A DNA stretch of 64,000 nt from Bacteroidota bacterium (lineage in GTDB: Bacteria; Bacteroidota; Bacteroidia; Chitinophagales; Chitinophagaceae): positions 248,001 to 312,000 of the forward strand of contig JADJSG010000007.1 of assembly GCA_016711825.1 (NCBI GenBank), in the 5' to 3' direction. Of the stretch, positions 1-9,116 are shown one piece after another (the stretch's first letter is position 1; the number at the start of each line of letters is the position of its first letter). A program made the position numbers and the translations under genes. Under the pieces are notes generated by a model. It was given only the letters and a program-made list of their open reading frames with translations. It was not told the origin of the DNA and made no database searches.

Positions 1-152
1 AAATAAAATTCAGTAAACACATTTTCAATAGACTGATGCTGCTTTGCTGTAAAGTAAAGGTTACAGTCTTTATATCGTTATTTTTAAAAAATTCATCATT
101 AAAATATATTGTATAACTTGCATTTTTTATCAAATAAGCTTCCCTTATTGTT

Positions 153-860
153 ATGTTTGAACAAGTGATGTACCCTCAGTCATTGAAACCTGCCGCTTTA
201 GATTTGATGCTGGCAAAGGGTTGGTTTAGAATGGGACAATCAATATTTACAACCGAATTTGTATCATTTAATACATGTATTTATCGCACCATTTGGCTTC
301 GTCATGTATTAAAAAACTATACCGATTCAATCTCTTTCAACAACTTAAAAAAAAGAAATAAATCATTTCAAATATCTATTCAAAAAGCAAGCATTACCTC
401 ACAACATGAAGCCTTGTTTGAAATGTACAAAAAGGGAATTCATTTTGAAACAGCTCAATCCCTTGAACAGTTGCTTTATGGATATGTATTTATACCTGCC
501 AATATATACAATACATACGAAATCAATATTTACAACCATCATGAACTCATCGCATGTAGTTATTTTGATATCGGTCATAAAAGTGCTGAAGGTATCCTAG
601 CTTATTATAACCCTCTTTACAAATCAAATAGTTTGGGTCGATACCTCATTTATTTACAGATAGAGTATTGTAAAGCGAATCATTTTCAATATTATTATCC
701 AGGATATTTTGTTCCTGGTTTTTCACACCTCGATTACAAATTAAAAATTGGCAGCAACTGCTTAGAATTTTTTATCCCTGAAGAAGCCCAGTGGATGCCC
801 ATTACAGCCTATGAGGATGCGGGTATACCCATTGATTTCCAATCATATGCTTTTGAATAA
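153..860 (+). CDS. Ate1/Bpt-like aminoacyl-tRNA-protein transferase
   Basis: A 235-residue cytosolic protein resembling the arginyl/leucyl-tRNA-protein transferase family, which attaches an amino acid from aminoacyl-tRNA to protein N termini as a degradation signal. The C-terminal part carries the family-like pattern YNPLYKSNSLGRYLIYLQIEY followed by YYYPGYFVPG and a YKLKIG segment. The N-terminal part has a GWFRMGQSIF motif where the family has its conserved Gly-Arg region. The Cys cluster typical of ATE_N is not seen, so activity is inferred. It is monocistronic, converging on the NupG-like gene. A GNAT-type acetyltransferase with a similar fold is the alternative. Confidence 0.55.
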   Translation: MFEQVMYPQSLKPAALDLMLAKGWFRMGQSIFTTEFVSFNTCIYRTIWLRHVLKNYTDSISFNNLKKRNKSFQISIQKASITSQHEALFEMYKKGIHFETAQSLEQLLYGYVFIPANIYNTYEINIYNHHELIACSYFDIGHKSAEGILAYYNPLYKSNSLGRYLIYLQIEYCKANHFQYYYPGYFVPGFSHLDYKLKIGSNCLEFFIPEEAQWMPITAYEDAGIPIDFQSYAFE

Positions 861-902
861 TTCGAAGTGATTACACTTGATTAGAAAATAAAAAATAATA
901 GC

Positions 903-2156
903 TTAATGATTGAGTGTTACCGCCTCATTCTTGTTATGCTTGTGTTTAAACATTACCGCAAAGGCTATCGCAATGATGAATGCATAAATCGCAAATGCCA
1001 GCCAAATAGACTGCCACTCTTTTGACCCATTATGTGTAAAATAAGTATCAATCATATATCCACTAACGGCACTGCCCATGATTGCCCCTACCCCATTGGT
1101 CATCATCATAAACAAACCTTGAGCGCTTGATCGAATGCTAGCATCTGTATTGGTTTCAATAAACAATGAACCTGAGATATTGAAAAAATCAAACGCCATG
1201 CCATATACAATGCACGATAAAATAATCATCCATAAACCCGAGGCTGGGTCGCCATAAGCAAATAATGCAAACCGTAATACCCATGCCAGCATACTCATTA
1301 ACATTACCTGCTTAATCCCAAATCGTTTCAAAAAGAAAGGTATGGCCAGTATAAATAATGTTTCAGAAATTTGTGAAATAGACATGATAATGGTTGAATA
1401 TTTCACCACAATCGAATCAGCATATTCGGGTAGTTTAGAGAAGTCTGACAAAAAAGTATCACCATACATATTGGTCAATTGCAAGGCCGCACCCAGAAAC
1501 ATAGAGAAAATAAAAAACAATGCCATTTTGTAATTGGCAAACAACTTAAAGGCTTTCAATCCCAACATTTCAATGAAAGAAGCCCCTTTGGCGATTAAAT
1601 TTTGGGGGGCACAAGTTGGTAGTGTAAAAGAATAAATACCTAATAAAACAGCTGCAATGGCCGAAATGTAAAACTGATTGGCAGATGCTTTATTGCCTGA
1701 TAAATTGGTTAACCACATAGCCACTATAAATCCTATAGTGCCCCAAACCCTTATTGGTGGAAACACTTTCACCACATCGTATTGATTGTTTTTGAGTATC
1801 GTATAAGCAATCGAATTTGACAATGAAATCGTTGGCATATAACATATCATTGCACTGAAAATAATCCAGAAAAAAGTGCCGGGGTCGTTTGCCATGGGTA
1901 TACAATACAAAGCAATACCACCCAGTATATGCAGCACCCCATATAATTTTTCTGCAGCTATCCAACGGTCTGCTATTATGCCCGTAAGCGCAGGCATAAA
2001 AAGTGACGACAAACCCAATGTGGAAAATATTGCTCCAAACTCAGCGCCATTCCATTGTTTGGTAGCAAACCAATAATTACCCACAGTGATGAGCCATGCC
2101 CCCCAGATAAAAAACTGAAGAAAACTCATGACGGTTAAACGGTACTTGATATTCAT
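903..2156 (-). CDS. NupG-like nucleoside/H+ symporter (MFS)
   Basis: An integral inner-membrane protein of 417 residues with about twelve hydrophobic segments, the same size as E. coli NupG (418). The N terminus (MNIKYRLTVMSFLQFFIWGAWL) and the following YWF segment are typical of the nucleoside:H+ symporter branch of the major facilitator superfamily. A loop with GIIADRWIAAEKL after the second segment matches the conserved MFS inter-helix loop. The substrate (nucleosides) is inferred from the family. It is transcribed divergently from hldD with about 100 bp between the start codons. Confidence 0.7.
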   Translation of the reverse strand: MNIKYRLTVMSFLQFFIWGAWLITVGNYWFATKQWNGAEFGAIFSTLGLSSLFMPALTGIIADRWIAAEKLYGVLHILGGIALYCIPMANDPGTFFWIIFSAMICYMPTISLSNSIAYTILKNNQYDVVKVFPPIRVWGTIGFIVAMWLTNLSGNKASANQFYISAIAAVLLGIYSFTLPTCAPQNLIAKGASFIEMLGLKAFKLFANYKMALFFIFSMFLGAALQLTNMYGDTFLSDFSKLPEYADSIVVKYSTIIMSISQISETLFILAIPFFLKRFGIKQVMLMSMLAWVLRFALFAYGDPASGLWMIILSCIVYGMAFDFFNISGSLFIETNTDASIRSSAQGLFMMMTNGVGAIMGSAVSGYMIDTYFTHNGSKEWQSIWLAFAIYAFIIAIAFAVMFKHKHNKNEAVTLNH

Positions 2157-2263
2157 ACTTTTTGATTATGATTTGAATTGTAAATCTAAAAGGAAAAATC
2201 AGTAAAAAAAATATTCAAGTGATGCTGATTTACAAATGCGACAATAAAATGTATTTTTACCTC

Positions 2264-3268
2264 ATGAATACAAATCATTCACTTCATGCGCAATCCATAA
2301 TACTGATCACAGGCGCAGCTGGTTTTATTGCCAGTGGCATGGCTTCATATTTAGCACAACAAGGCTTTCAACAGTTGATACTGGTCGATGATTTTACCCC
2401 TTTATCCAAAACAAAAAACTTTGAAAACATCCCATGCAAAGCACGTATAGATCGATCAGTACTCGAAGATTATTTGTCACAACAGGATGGTATTGATTTT
2501 GTAATCCATCTCGGCGCACGAACTGACACTACTGAAATGGATTATTCGGTACATGAAAAATGGAATCTGAATTACTCTAAAATGATTTGGCAATTTTGTG
2601 TAAAAAAGCAAATCCCCCTGATATACGCTTCGTCTGCAGCAACTTATGGCAATGGCGAATATGGTTATGACGATCAGAATCCTATTGACCTGCTTCAACC
2701 CTTAAACCCCTATGGCGTATCTAAACACGAATTTGATCAATGGGTTTTACTCCAGCAAAAAAATGGGATGGCTTGCCCGCCACACTGGTACGGACTAAAA
2801 TTTTTTAATGTTTATGGCCCCAATGAATACCATAAAGGGCGAATGGCCTCTGTCATTTTTCATGCATTTCAGCAAATCAGTAAAACGGGAAGTATGATTT
2901 TATTTAGGTCACATCACCCTAAGTATAAAGATGGAGAACAACAAAGAGACTTTATTTATGTAAAAGATATTTTCAAAGTGATTTCCTGGCTCATGGTGCA
3001 TTTACCCGGGGATGGTATTTTCAATTTAGGTACTGGACATGCCAATACTTTTTTGCAACTTGCTGAAGCTACTTTTAAAGCACTTAAGCAAACACCTCAT
3101 ATTCAATTTATTGACACCCCCCTTGATATTAGAGACAAATATCAATATTTCACAGAAGCGTCGATGCAAAAATTATATCAAGCAGGCTATCATGACCCCT
3201 TTTATACATTACAAAATGGCATTGATGACTATGTGAAAAATTATTTATTAGATAGTCGCTATTTTTAA
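2264..3268 (+). CDS. hldD: ADP-L-glycero-D-manno-heptose 6-epimerase
   Basis: Epimerises ADP-D-glycero- to ADP-L-glycero-D-manno-heptose for LPS core or other heptose-containing glycans. It is an extended short-chain dehydrogenase: the NAD-binding GAAGFI motif starts at G17, and catalytic Tyr150 and Lys154 lie in YGVSK. The HldD hallmarks GPNEYHKGRMASV and DGEQQRDFIYVKD are present. I chose the ATG giving MNTNHS because a longer in-frame extension begins in the promoter region and is not family-like. The resulting 334 residues fit the usual 310-330. The partner enzyme rfaE2 lies 2.3 kb away on the other strand. Confidence 0.9.
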   Translation: MNTNHSLHAQSIILITGAAGFIASGMASYLAQQGFQQLILVDDFTPLSKTKNFENIPCKARIDRSVLEDYLSQQDGIDFVIHLGARTDTTEMDYSVHEKWNLNYSKMIWQFCVKKQIPLIYASSAATYGNGEYGYDDQNPIDLLQPLNPYGVSKHEFDQWVLLQQKNGMACPPHWYGLKFFNVYGPNEYHKGRMASVIFHAFQQISKTGSMILFRSHHPKYKDGEQQRDFIYVKDIFKVISWLMVHLPGDGIFNLGTGHANTFLQLAEATFKALKQTPHIQFIDTPLDIRDKYQYFTEASMQKLYQAGYHDPFYTLQNGIDDYVKNYLLDSRYF

Positions 3269-3398
3269 TTTTAGATGCACTCCCTTTGACATTCAAACAA
3301 TCAATTTATTGTTTTATTATGAGTCATTAGATAATGCTTTGTATTTTGAAGTATTTGATTGGAACTTAGGTATTACAATAATTTTCAAATAATTACGT

Positions 3399-3406
3399 TA
3401 TTTTTG
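3399..3406 (+). promoter_or_regulatory. Candidate -7 box (TATTTTTG) for the beta-helix lipoprotein
   Basis: The string matches the Bacteroidota -7 consensus TAnnTTTG exactly and lies 33 bp before the ATG. I see no clear -33 TTTG at the right spacing, so this rests on one element. Confidence 0.4.
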
Positions 3407-3438
3407 TTGAGTCTTTTTTTTATTATCAAATTTGATAC

Positions 3439-4860
3439 ATGACATTTAAAAATCCCATTTTATTGCTGTTTGTTGCCCTATTACTGGCTTTGTTCAATCC
3501 ATTTACAGCTTGTAAAAAAGATAAATTACTCACACAAGGGGGCGATTTGTCTTTTTCAACAGATACCCTAAAATTTGATACAGTATTTACGACCATGGGT
3601 AGTGTGACCCGCTCGTTTAAAATTTACAATACCAATAATAAGCGAATTAAATTTGATGAAATTAAACTTGAAGTGGGTGATACCTCCTTTTTTAGATTAA
3701 ATGTAGATGGTGAGCCTACTAAAAACATCAAAGATGTAGAACTCGCCCCCAATGATAGTTTATATATTTTTGTAGCTCTCACTATCAACCCCACCAATGG
3801 AAATATTCCCTTTTTAATCGAAGATAAAGTATTGATTCGTTTGAATGGTACTGTGCGGGAAGTTGCCTTACAAGCCTATGGTCAAGATGCACATTATATC
3901 AATGATAGTTTACTTACATCACAAACATGGATTAATGACAAACCCTATGTGATATTAGGTAATATTGGAGCCCTGGTTGATTCTGGCGAAGTGCTAACCA
4001 TACAAAAAGGATGTAGAATATATGTACATGCCACATCAAAGCTTTATGTAGATGGCAGTTTGCGCATATTTGGCACCAAAGAAGACAGTGTAATGTTTCA
4101 AGGCGACCGCCTTGACAGAGATTATTTTGGTTACAAAGACTATCCAGGCGAATGGGGCGGAATACATTTTTTAGGGAATAGCATACAGTCAAATTTAAAT
4201 TATACCATCATTAAAAATGCCGGTTTATATGATGCCGCTGTTTATGTACAACCCCACAAAACACCTACAGCTGTAAATATATTAGACCTCAATCATTGCA
4301 CCATTGCTAATTCAGCGGGATATGGATTACTATGTTTCAATTCCAATGTTAAAGCCACTAATTGCCTTATTCATACCTGTGGTTTACAAAATGTTGCCTT
4401 TTTAGAAGGAGGAAATTATAATTTTCAGTTTTGTACAATAGCCACTTTTGGCGGTTTAGGAATTAATCACGCCCAACAACCAACAGCAGCTGTACTCAAT
4501 TATCGAGATGTGAGCCTTACTGAATTTGTTGGTGCCGATTTGAATGCAACATTTAAAAACTGTATTATCTACGGCCCATTGGACGATGAATTATTTTTAA
4601 ATCAAAAAGGCACTTGGGCTTACAATGTAACCTTAGACCATTGTACCCTAAAAAGAAATAGCGCCATCACCAACGCATCTGCACCCAATTGTTTGATCAA
4701 TGCCGACCCTCAATTTGTAGATATCAGCAAATGGGATTATCATCTCAAATCAACTTCTATGTCGAAAGGTGCTGGTATCGAAATACCTGGTGTTATACAG
4801 GATTTAGATGGTTTAATACGTGGCAATCCCCCTACTATCGGTTGTTACGAAGTATTTTAA
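3439..4860 (+). CDS. Lipoprotein with parallel beta-helix domain
   Basis: A predicted outer-membrane or surface lipoprotein of 473 residues. The N terminus is a hydrophobic signal ending in NPFTAC, a plausible lipobox with the lipidated Cys at about residue 25. Residues 30-150 form a beta-sandwich-like region common in Bacteroidota lipoproteins (GSVTRSFKIYNTNNKRIKF). The rest is rich in short N-x-C/T-I repeats (for example LNHCTIANS, FKNCIIYG, LDHCTLK), typical of right-handed parallel beta-helix proteins. It ends with a DLDGLIRGNPPTIGCYE motif often found at the end of such proteins. The family is recognisable but no specific function can be named. Confidence 0.7.
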   Translation: MTFKNPILLLFVALLLALFNPFTACKKDKLLTQGGDLSFSTDTLKFDTVFTTMGSVTRSFKIYNTNNKRIKFDEIKLEVGDTSFFRLNVDGEPTKNIKDVELAPNDSLYIFVALTINPTNGNIPFLIEDKVLIRLNGTVREVALQAYGQDAHYINDSLLTSQTWINDKPYVILGNIGALVDSGEVLTIQKGCRIYVHATSKLYVDGSLRIFGTKEDSVMFQGDRLDRDYFGYKDYPGEWGGIHFLGNSIQSNLNYTIIKNAGLYDAAVYVQPHKTPTAVNILDLNHCTIANSAGYGLLCFNSNVKATNCLIHTCGLQNVAFLEGGNYNFQFCTIATFGGLGINHAQQPTAAVLNYRDVSLTEFVGADLNATFKNCIIYGPLDDELFLNQKGTWAYNVTLDHCTLKRNSAITNASAPNCLINADPQFVDISKWDYHLKSTSMSKGAGIEIPGVIQDLDGLIRGNPPTIGCYEVF

Positions 4861-4875
4861 CCTAAAGAAAGTTAT

Positions 4876-5460
4876 TTAAAAAGTGGCTATTTTATTTTTA
4901 CTCGCGATCACTAAATCCACAAAAAAATCGGCAAACAATTGTTGTAGTTGTAAATAGTTTTTTTCAAAAAGTTGTAATGCCATCTCAGCATCTCCTAATT
5001 TAGGATAACGTTTACAAATTCCCCGAATCGATTTTTCGATTCCTTCCATTTTGCTATAATGATAAAGCCAGTCATACTCCTTCATGTATGAAAAAAATGT
5101 ATGCATTTTTTCATCAAACAAGCCTTCATGTTTCATTAAACTATGATAAGTGGCTTGGGTAAAAGTAGCCAGCTTTTCATGGGTAAAATATTGGGGATCA
5201 TTGGCTAAAAAATGATCAAAAAAAATATCTACAAAAATGCCATTCGATAATTTAAAAGATGGTCTGAACAAGTCCATCGCTTCATGCACCAAAGGATGCG
5301 CATCGGTTGTATGGTCAATAAATCGATGGAGTAAAATGCCTTGTTGTATGGGTTTTGGCCAATTTAAATAATGCTTCCCTTTTACAAAGTCACCCAACAT
5401 ATTTCCTACCAGAATTTCTTCCTGGTCAAACGATAAAAATGCATGTGCGAGATAATTCAA
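4876..5460 (-). CDS. acpH: Acyl carrier protein phosphodiesterase-like (AcpH/DUF479)
   Basis: The 194-residue length and the sequence match the AcpH/YajB family, which removes 4'-phosphopantetheine from holo-ACP and is related to HD-domain phosphohydrolases. Diagnostic segments are MNYLAHAFLS at the N terminus, LVGNMLGDFVKG at about 17-28, LHRFIDHTTDAHP at about 44-56 and FVDIFFDHFLA at about 77-87. These supply the metal-binding His and Asp residues. It converges with the upstream lipoprotein gene, leaving 15 bp. The AcpH activity in Bacteroidota is inferred from homology only. Confidence 0.75.
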   Translation of the reverse strand: MNYLAHAFLSFDQEEILVGNMLGDFVKGKHYLNWPKPIQQGILLHRFIDHTTDAHPLVHEAMDLFRPSFKLSNGIFVDIFFDHFLANDPQYFTHEKLATFTQATYHSLMKHEGLFDEKMHTFFSYMKEYDWLYHYSKMEGIEKSIRGICKRYPKLGDAEMALQLFEKNYLQLQQLFADFFVDLVIASKNKIATF

Positions 5461-5570
5461 TGAAATAAAATGAAAATATGTTTAACGAAAATACCGCATT
5501 TTTTAAGAATAAATAGACTTGTATAATTTTAAAATTGACAAGTCATCTTTATAAGTGATATTAAACCTGA

Positions 5571-6065
5571 TTAGTCATTGACTATTTTATCAATAATCGC
5601 TGAGGAAGAATAACCTGTAAGGAAAGGAATAATAATCACTTCTCCCCCATTGGCTTTGACTTCTGAAGCACCGACGATTGTTTCTTCAGTATAATCGCCG
5701 CCTTTTACCAATACATGAGGTTTGATATCTTGTATTAATTGCAAGGGGGTATCTTCATCAAAAATAATCACCGCATCGATATAGGCATGTGAAGCCAAAT
5801 TAAGCGCACGCGAATATTGATCAATGATAGGTCGTTTCGATCCTTTTAATTTTTGCACAGAAGCATCTGAGTTCACAGCTACTATCAATTTATTGCCATA
5901 ATCAGCTGCTTGTAATAAATAGGTATTGTGCCCCTGATGCATAATATCGAAACAGCCATTGGTAAACACAATTTTTTTACTGAGCATATGCCATTGGTGC
6001 ACCAGACGCGACAAGGTTACTGGGGTATAAATCTTTTGTTGTATAATTTCTAACTTATTCAGCAT
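5571..6065 (-). CDS. rfaE2: D-glycero-beta-D-manno-heptose 1-phosphate adenylyltransferase
   Basis: A nucleotidyltransferase of 164 residues that makes ADP-heptose, the step before HldD epimerisation. It corresponds to the C-terminal half of bifunctional HldE; a kinase half is absent here, as is usual where the two are separate. Visible motifs are FTNGCFDIMHQGH (HxGH nucleotide-binding motif), AVNSDASV, the R-P-I segment, LVKGGDY and the C-terminal GYSSSAIIDKI. Its start overlaps the end of the preceding YbhN-like gene by 11 bp, indicating co-transcription in the order panD - YbhN-like - rfaE2. Confidence 0.92.
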   Translation of the reverse strand: MLNKLEIIQQKIYTPVTLSRLVHQWHMLSKKIVFTNGCFDIMHQGHNTYLLQAADYGNKLIVAVNSDASVQKLKGSKRPIIDQYSRALNLASHAYIDAVIIFDEDTPLQLIQDIKPHVLVKGGDYTEETIVGASEVKANGGEVIIIPFLTGYSSSAIIDKIVND

Positions 6066-7059
6066 TTGTTTTTTTATTTAAAAGGGGCAACAACACCATC
6101 GATATAAGGCCAGCTACGATGATAATGAAAGTAGGTACCAACCATATAATCCAGCTGATAGCTACACTGATAGAATATTTAATTGAATACAATTCTACAA
6201 TTTCCTGTACGATTTTAGTATACATACCAATACCTCCTGGCGTAACAATCATCCCTACGCTACCAAACGACAGTACCGAAAAGCCCGCTTTGAGTCCTAA
6301 CATATTGGTTTCGTTGATACTTTGAAATCCTATTACAATCATGCCTAGATACATAGCCCAAATCAATACGGTATGCAACACAAAAACACCTTTGTTTTTC
6401 ATGTTTTTAAAACTTGTGATACCACTCATGATATTCAAGAGCACATTTTTAATTTTGATGATAAATCCTATAGCACCAATTTTTTTTCTAAAGATGATCA
6501 ACAATGCTATCAATAGAGCCACGGCACCTAAATAATACCAACCATATCCGCCTGAGCCCTCGGCACGATTAAGTCTCATTTTTTCAAGCAATGAATTGAT
6601 ATAATCTGTGGCAAAGTCAATTTGAACTAAAAAAGTAACAAAAAACAAGATGATAAGACAAAGTAAATCAAATGCTCTTTCAGCTATAATCGTACCCACC
6701 AGTTTATCAGCAGGTACTTTTTCATACCTTGCCAAAATGGTACATTTCAGCACTTCGCCTAATCGGGGAAAAGCCAGATTTGCCAAGTAACCGATCATCA
6801 CAGCAAAAAAAGTGTTTTTAATAGAAGGTGTATAACCAAGGGGTTCCATTAAACAACGCCATCTCACTGCTCGACTCCAATGACTCACAAGCCCCATAAT
6901 AATAATAGGAATCAACAGATTGTAGTTGGCTTGCCGAACGGCCAGTTTAATTTCTTCAATATCAGCAGGTTGCAAATCTTTTAATGACAACCAAATAAAA
7001 AAAATACCTAACCCAAGCGTAAACAAATAAGTGATGAGGTTAATTATTTTTTTCTTCAT
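6055..7059 (-). CDS. YbhN/UPF0104-type membrane protein (LPG synthase TM-like)
   Basis: An integral membrane protein of 334 residues with about eight hydrophobic segments. It belongs to the family sharing the transmembrane half of lysylphosphatidylglycerol synthase. Characteristic pieces are SHWSRAVRWRCLMEPLGY, GYLANLAFPRLGEVLKC, ERAFDLLCL and VTPGGIGMYTKIVQEI. The MprF-type catalytic domain is absent, so a lipid flippase or transporter-like role is only inferred. It sits between panD and rfaE2, overlaps rfaE2, and is separated from panD by 10 bp, so all three are likely one transcript. This grouping is common in Bacteroidota. Confidence 0.8.
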   Translation of the reverse strand: MKKKIINLITYLFTLGLGIFFIWLSLKDLQPADIEEIKLAVRQANYNLLIPIIIMGLVSHWSRAVRWRCLMEPLGYTPSIKNTFFAVMIGYLANLAFPRLGEVLKCTILARYEKVPADKLVGTIIAERAFDLLCLIILFFVTFLVQIDFATDYINSLLEKMRLNRAEGSGGYGWYYLGAVALLIALLIIFRKKIGAIGFIIKIKNVLLNIMSGITSFKNMKNKGVFVLHTVLIWAMYLGMIVIGFQSINETNMLGLKAGFSVLSFGSVGMIVTPGGIGMYTKIVQEIVELYSIKYSISVAISWIIWLVPTFIIIVAGLISMVLLPLLNKKTNAE

Positions 7060-7069
7060 GAAAGATGAA

Positions 7070-7417
7070 TTATTTCAATTTATTTTTTTCGTTCGGGAAT
7101 ATAATGGTGGGTTTATGCTTTTTAGCTTCTTCAAAATCCATCAAGGCATATGAAATAATGATAATGGTATCATCTAATTCTACTTTACGGGCGGCGGGGC
7201 CATTCAAACAGATTGTGCCACTTCCTTTCTTTCCTTTGATAACATAAGTTTCGAGTCGCTCGCCATTATTAACATTTACAATTTGCACTTTTTCATGTTC
7301 CAAAATATTTGCCGCTACCATAAGATCATAATCTATTGTAACACTTCCAATATAATTTAGATTTGCTTGTGTGACTTTTACCCTATGTATTTTCGACTTT
7401 AATACCTGTATTTGCAT
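7070..7417 (-). CDS. panD: Aspartate 1-decarboxylase proenzyme
   Basis: Makes beta-alanine from L-aspartate for pantothenate and CoA synthesis. The protein is 115 residues, the normal PanD length. The self-processing Gly-Ser site that yields the pyruvoyl cofactor is seen in LNYIGSVTID, and downstream LNGPAAR is the conserved substrate-binding loop. I place the start at the ATG giving MQIQVLKSKIHRV, since the longer form starts at TTG inside the promoter. CoaBC, further along the same pathway, is encoded 1.7 kb away. Confidence 0.95.
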   Translation of the reverse strand: MQIQVLKSKIHRVKVTQANLNYIGSVTIDYDLMVAANILEHEKVQIVNVNNGERLETYVIKGKKGSGTICLNGPAARKVELDDTIIIISYALMDFEEAKKHKPTIIFPNEKNKLK

Positions 7418-7422
7418 AGTCT

Positions 7423-7431
7423 GCAAATGTA
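7423..7431 (-). promoter_or_regulatory. -7 promoter box TACATTTGC for panD operon
   Basis: Perfect match to TAnnTTTG(C), read on the minus strand, ending six bases before the panD ATG. It would give a leaderless or very short-leader transcript and argues against the longer TTG start. Confidence 0.5.
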
Positions 7432-7526
7432 GGTTATTGATTTCTAATTTTTTATATTTAGCATATGGAATAATTCAGGCCATGGACCAAATTGGAAACT
7501 TAAGCTAAATTATAACATTTCTTTAG

Positions 7527-7557
7527 TTGTTCTATAGCCCCTAATGAGTATATTTGC
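7527..7557 (+). promoter_or_regulatory. Promoter of bamD-rpoZ (TTG, 19 bp, TATATTTGC)
   Basis: A TTG at 7527-7529 and TATATTTGC at 7549-7557 are separated by 19 bp, fitting the Bacteroidota -33/-7 promoter. The -7 box lies 10 bp before the bamD ATG and overlaps an upstream in-frame ATG, which therefore cannot be the real start. Confidence 0.6.
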
Positions 7558-7567
7558 GCCCATTATA

Positions 7568-8371
7568 ATGAAAAAAATAGCTGTATTATTTATTCTTGCC
7601 GTCAGCTTGATGGTGTCGTGCAAATCAAGTTTTGAAAAAGTACAAAAAAGCAAAGACTATCCTTACAAACTTACCAAAGCTAATGAATACTACGATAAAA
7701 AGCAATTTGGTAGGGCCAATACATTGTATGAGGAGTTATTGACAATCTACAAGGGCACCAAAAGTTTTGAATCTATCTATTATAAATATGCCTTTTCGTT
7801 TTATAATCAACGTGATTACTTAGCTGCATCGTATCATTTTAAAAACTTTGCCGATTTATTTCCCAAATCTGATAAAGCCGAAGAATGTGAATACTTAAAT
7901 AGCTTGTGTTTATATTATATGTCGCCTGATTATACCCTCGACCAAACCAATACAGTAAAGTCAATAGGTGAAATGCAGGCTTTTGTCAATACCCACCCTG
8001 ATTCAAAAAGAGTAAAAGATGCCAATAAGATGATTGATGAATCAAGAGATAAACTTGAACAAAAAGACAATTATTCTGCTGAGCTTTATTTTAAAATTGG
8101 CGAATTCAAAGCTGCTGCGGTGGCTTTTGAACAAATCATTCGAAAATACCCCGATTCAAAATTTGTTGACTACTATCTTTATAAAATCATCGAATCAAGT
8201 TTTAAATATGCGCGCAACAGTATACCTGACAAACAAGAAGATCGATTTAATCAGGTAAAAGCTCATTACAACGAATTTGTTAGAAAATTTCCAAAAAGCC
8301 AATATAGAAGTGAAGTAGAAAAGATAAATGCATTATCTTTGCAGGCACTCAAAAAAATATCTAAATTATGA
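7568..8371 (+). CDS. bamD: Outer membrane assembly lipoprotein BamD
   Basis: A periplasmic lipoprotein of the BAM complex that inserts beta-barrel proteins. The start MKKIAVLF gives a clean signal peptide ending in SLMVSC, with the lipidated Cys at about residue 18. The body holds TPR-like helical pairs, for example ANEYYDKKQFGRANTLYEEL, FSFYNQRDYLAASYHFKNF, LYFKIGEFKAAAVAFEQII and KYPDSKFVDYYLY. The length of 267 residues fits BamD. The last four bases overlap rpoZ in an ATGA arrangement, so the two genes are translationally coupled. The same neighbour order (bamD, rpoZ, coaBC, porD) is familiar in Bacteroidota. Confidence 0.9.
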   Translation: MKKIAVLFILAVSLMVSCKSSFEKVQKSKDYPYKLTKANEYYDKKQFGRANTLYEELLTIYKGTKSFESIYYKYAFSFYNQRDYLAASYHFKNFADLFPKSDKAEECEYLNSLCLYYMSPDYTLDQTNTVKSIGEMQAFVNTHPDSKRVKDANKMIDESRDKLEQKDNYSAELYFKIGEFKAAAVAFEQIIRKYPDSKFVDYYLYKIIESSFKYARNSIPDKQEDRFNQVKAHYNEFVRKFPKSQYRSEVEKINALSLQALKKISKL

Positions 8372-8694
8372 CCAATAACAAAAAACTCCTGATAAGTACG
8401 ACTAATCCTACTATTGAAGCACGCGACTTGTCATTATTACAAGCAAAAACGGGCAATTTGTATGAGTCAATCTCTATCATCGCAAAGAGAGCAAACCAGA
8501 TTAATACAAAAATTAAAGAGGAATTGCACAGAAAGTTGGAAGAATTTGGCAGTCTCAATGATAATTTAGAAGAAATCAATGAAAATAAAGAACAAATAGA
8601 AATTTCACGTTTCTATGAAAGAATGGCTAATCCAGCGATTCAGGCAACCCATGAGTTGTTGACAGATAAAATCTATTTTCGTCAAAAAGACTAA
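8368..8694 (+). CDS. rpoZ: RNA polymerase omega subunit, Bacteroidota type
   Basis: A small 108-residue protein with the helical signature seen in Bacteroidota RpoZ: NLYESISIIAKRANQI near residues 30-45, then an acidic, coiled-coil-prone middle (EELHRKLEEFG, NLEEINENKEQIE) and FYERMANPAIQATHELLTDKIYF near the C terminus. The RANQI segment corresponds to the RA-Q-I core of omega that binds the beta' subunit. It overlaps bamD by four bases. A strong terminator follows 54 bp downstream, so the bamD-rpoZ transcript probably ends before coaBC. Confidence 0.85.
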   Translation: MTNNKKLLISTTNPTIEARDLSLLQAKTGNLYESISIIAKRANQINTKIKEELHRKLEEFGSLNDNLEEINENKEQIEISRFYERMANPAIQATHELLTDKIYFRQKD

Positions 8695-8747
8695 TCCGTT
8701 TCCCTTTTTATTTTAATTCCCTTTTTCGTAAAGGTATTCATAGTACG

Positions 8748-8800
8748 TAGATTAAGAATCATTTTAATTTTTGAAAGTGATTCTTAATCTATTTTTTTTT
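8748..8800 (+). terminator. Rho-independent terminator after rpoZ
   Basis: A perfect 14-bp stem (TAGATTAAGAATCA with TGATTCTTAATCTA, 8748-8761 and 8778-8791) has a 16-nt loop and is followed by nine T residues. Confidence 0.85.
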
Positions 8801-8903
8801 CAAATTTAACCCAACAAAAATCAAATAAACATTACTCAACAGCTAGTAAAACTGACATTTCATTTTACAAAAAAGTATATCTTAAACCTATTTCTAAAGG
8901 TAA

Positions 8904-9008
8904 ATACCAAGGTTACATGAATGAAAGTCCATTTGTTTGAGCTTAAATGTAAAGTGTGGTGGCATGATGCCGAACTTTTTCAGACTTCTTACTAAATACA
9001 TTTGGTAT
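8904..9008 (-). repeat. MITE-like 105-bp element, copy A
   Basis: Bounded by imperfect terminal inverted repeats (ATACCAAGG... and ...CATTTGGTAT). Its reverse complement aligns over the full length with 28894-28999, roughly four-fifths identical by eye. Shared blocks include ATACCAAATGTATTTA, CTGAAAAA, TTCGGCA, TACATTTAAGCTCA and AACAAATGGACT. No open reading frame explains it. The rest of the rpoZ-coaBC gap shows nothing else I can name. Confidence 0.6.
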
Positions 9009-9116
9009 AATTGGGCCTATTTTTATATGAGACAACTCATCACAAGCATTTGTTATAAGAAAATTTTCACAGACTAGCCTGATATCTTATATAAAAAATA
9101 TGCATCTTTGTAGTTC

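Noticed and set aside
845..890. Small AAGTG/CACTT hairpin after the Ate1-like gene
   Set aside because: Five-base stem without a T-run; too weak for a terminator call.
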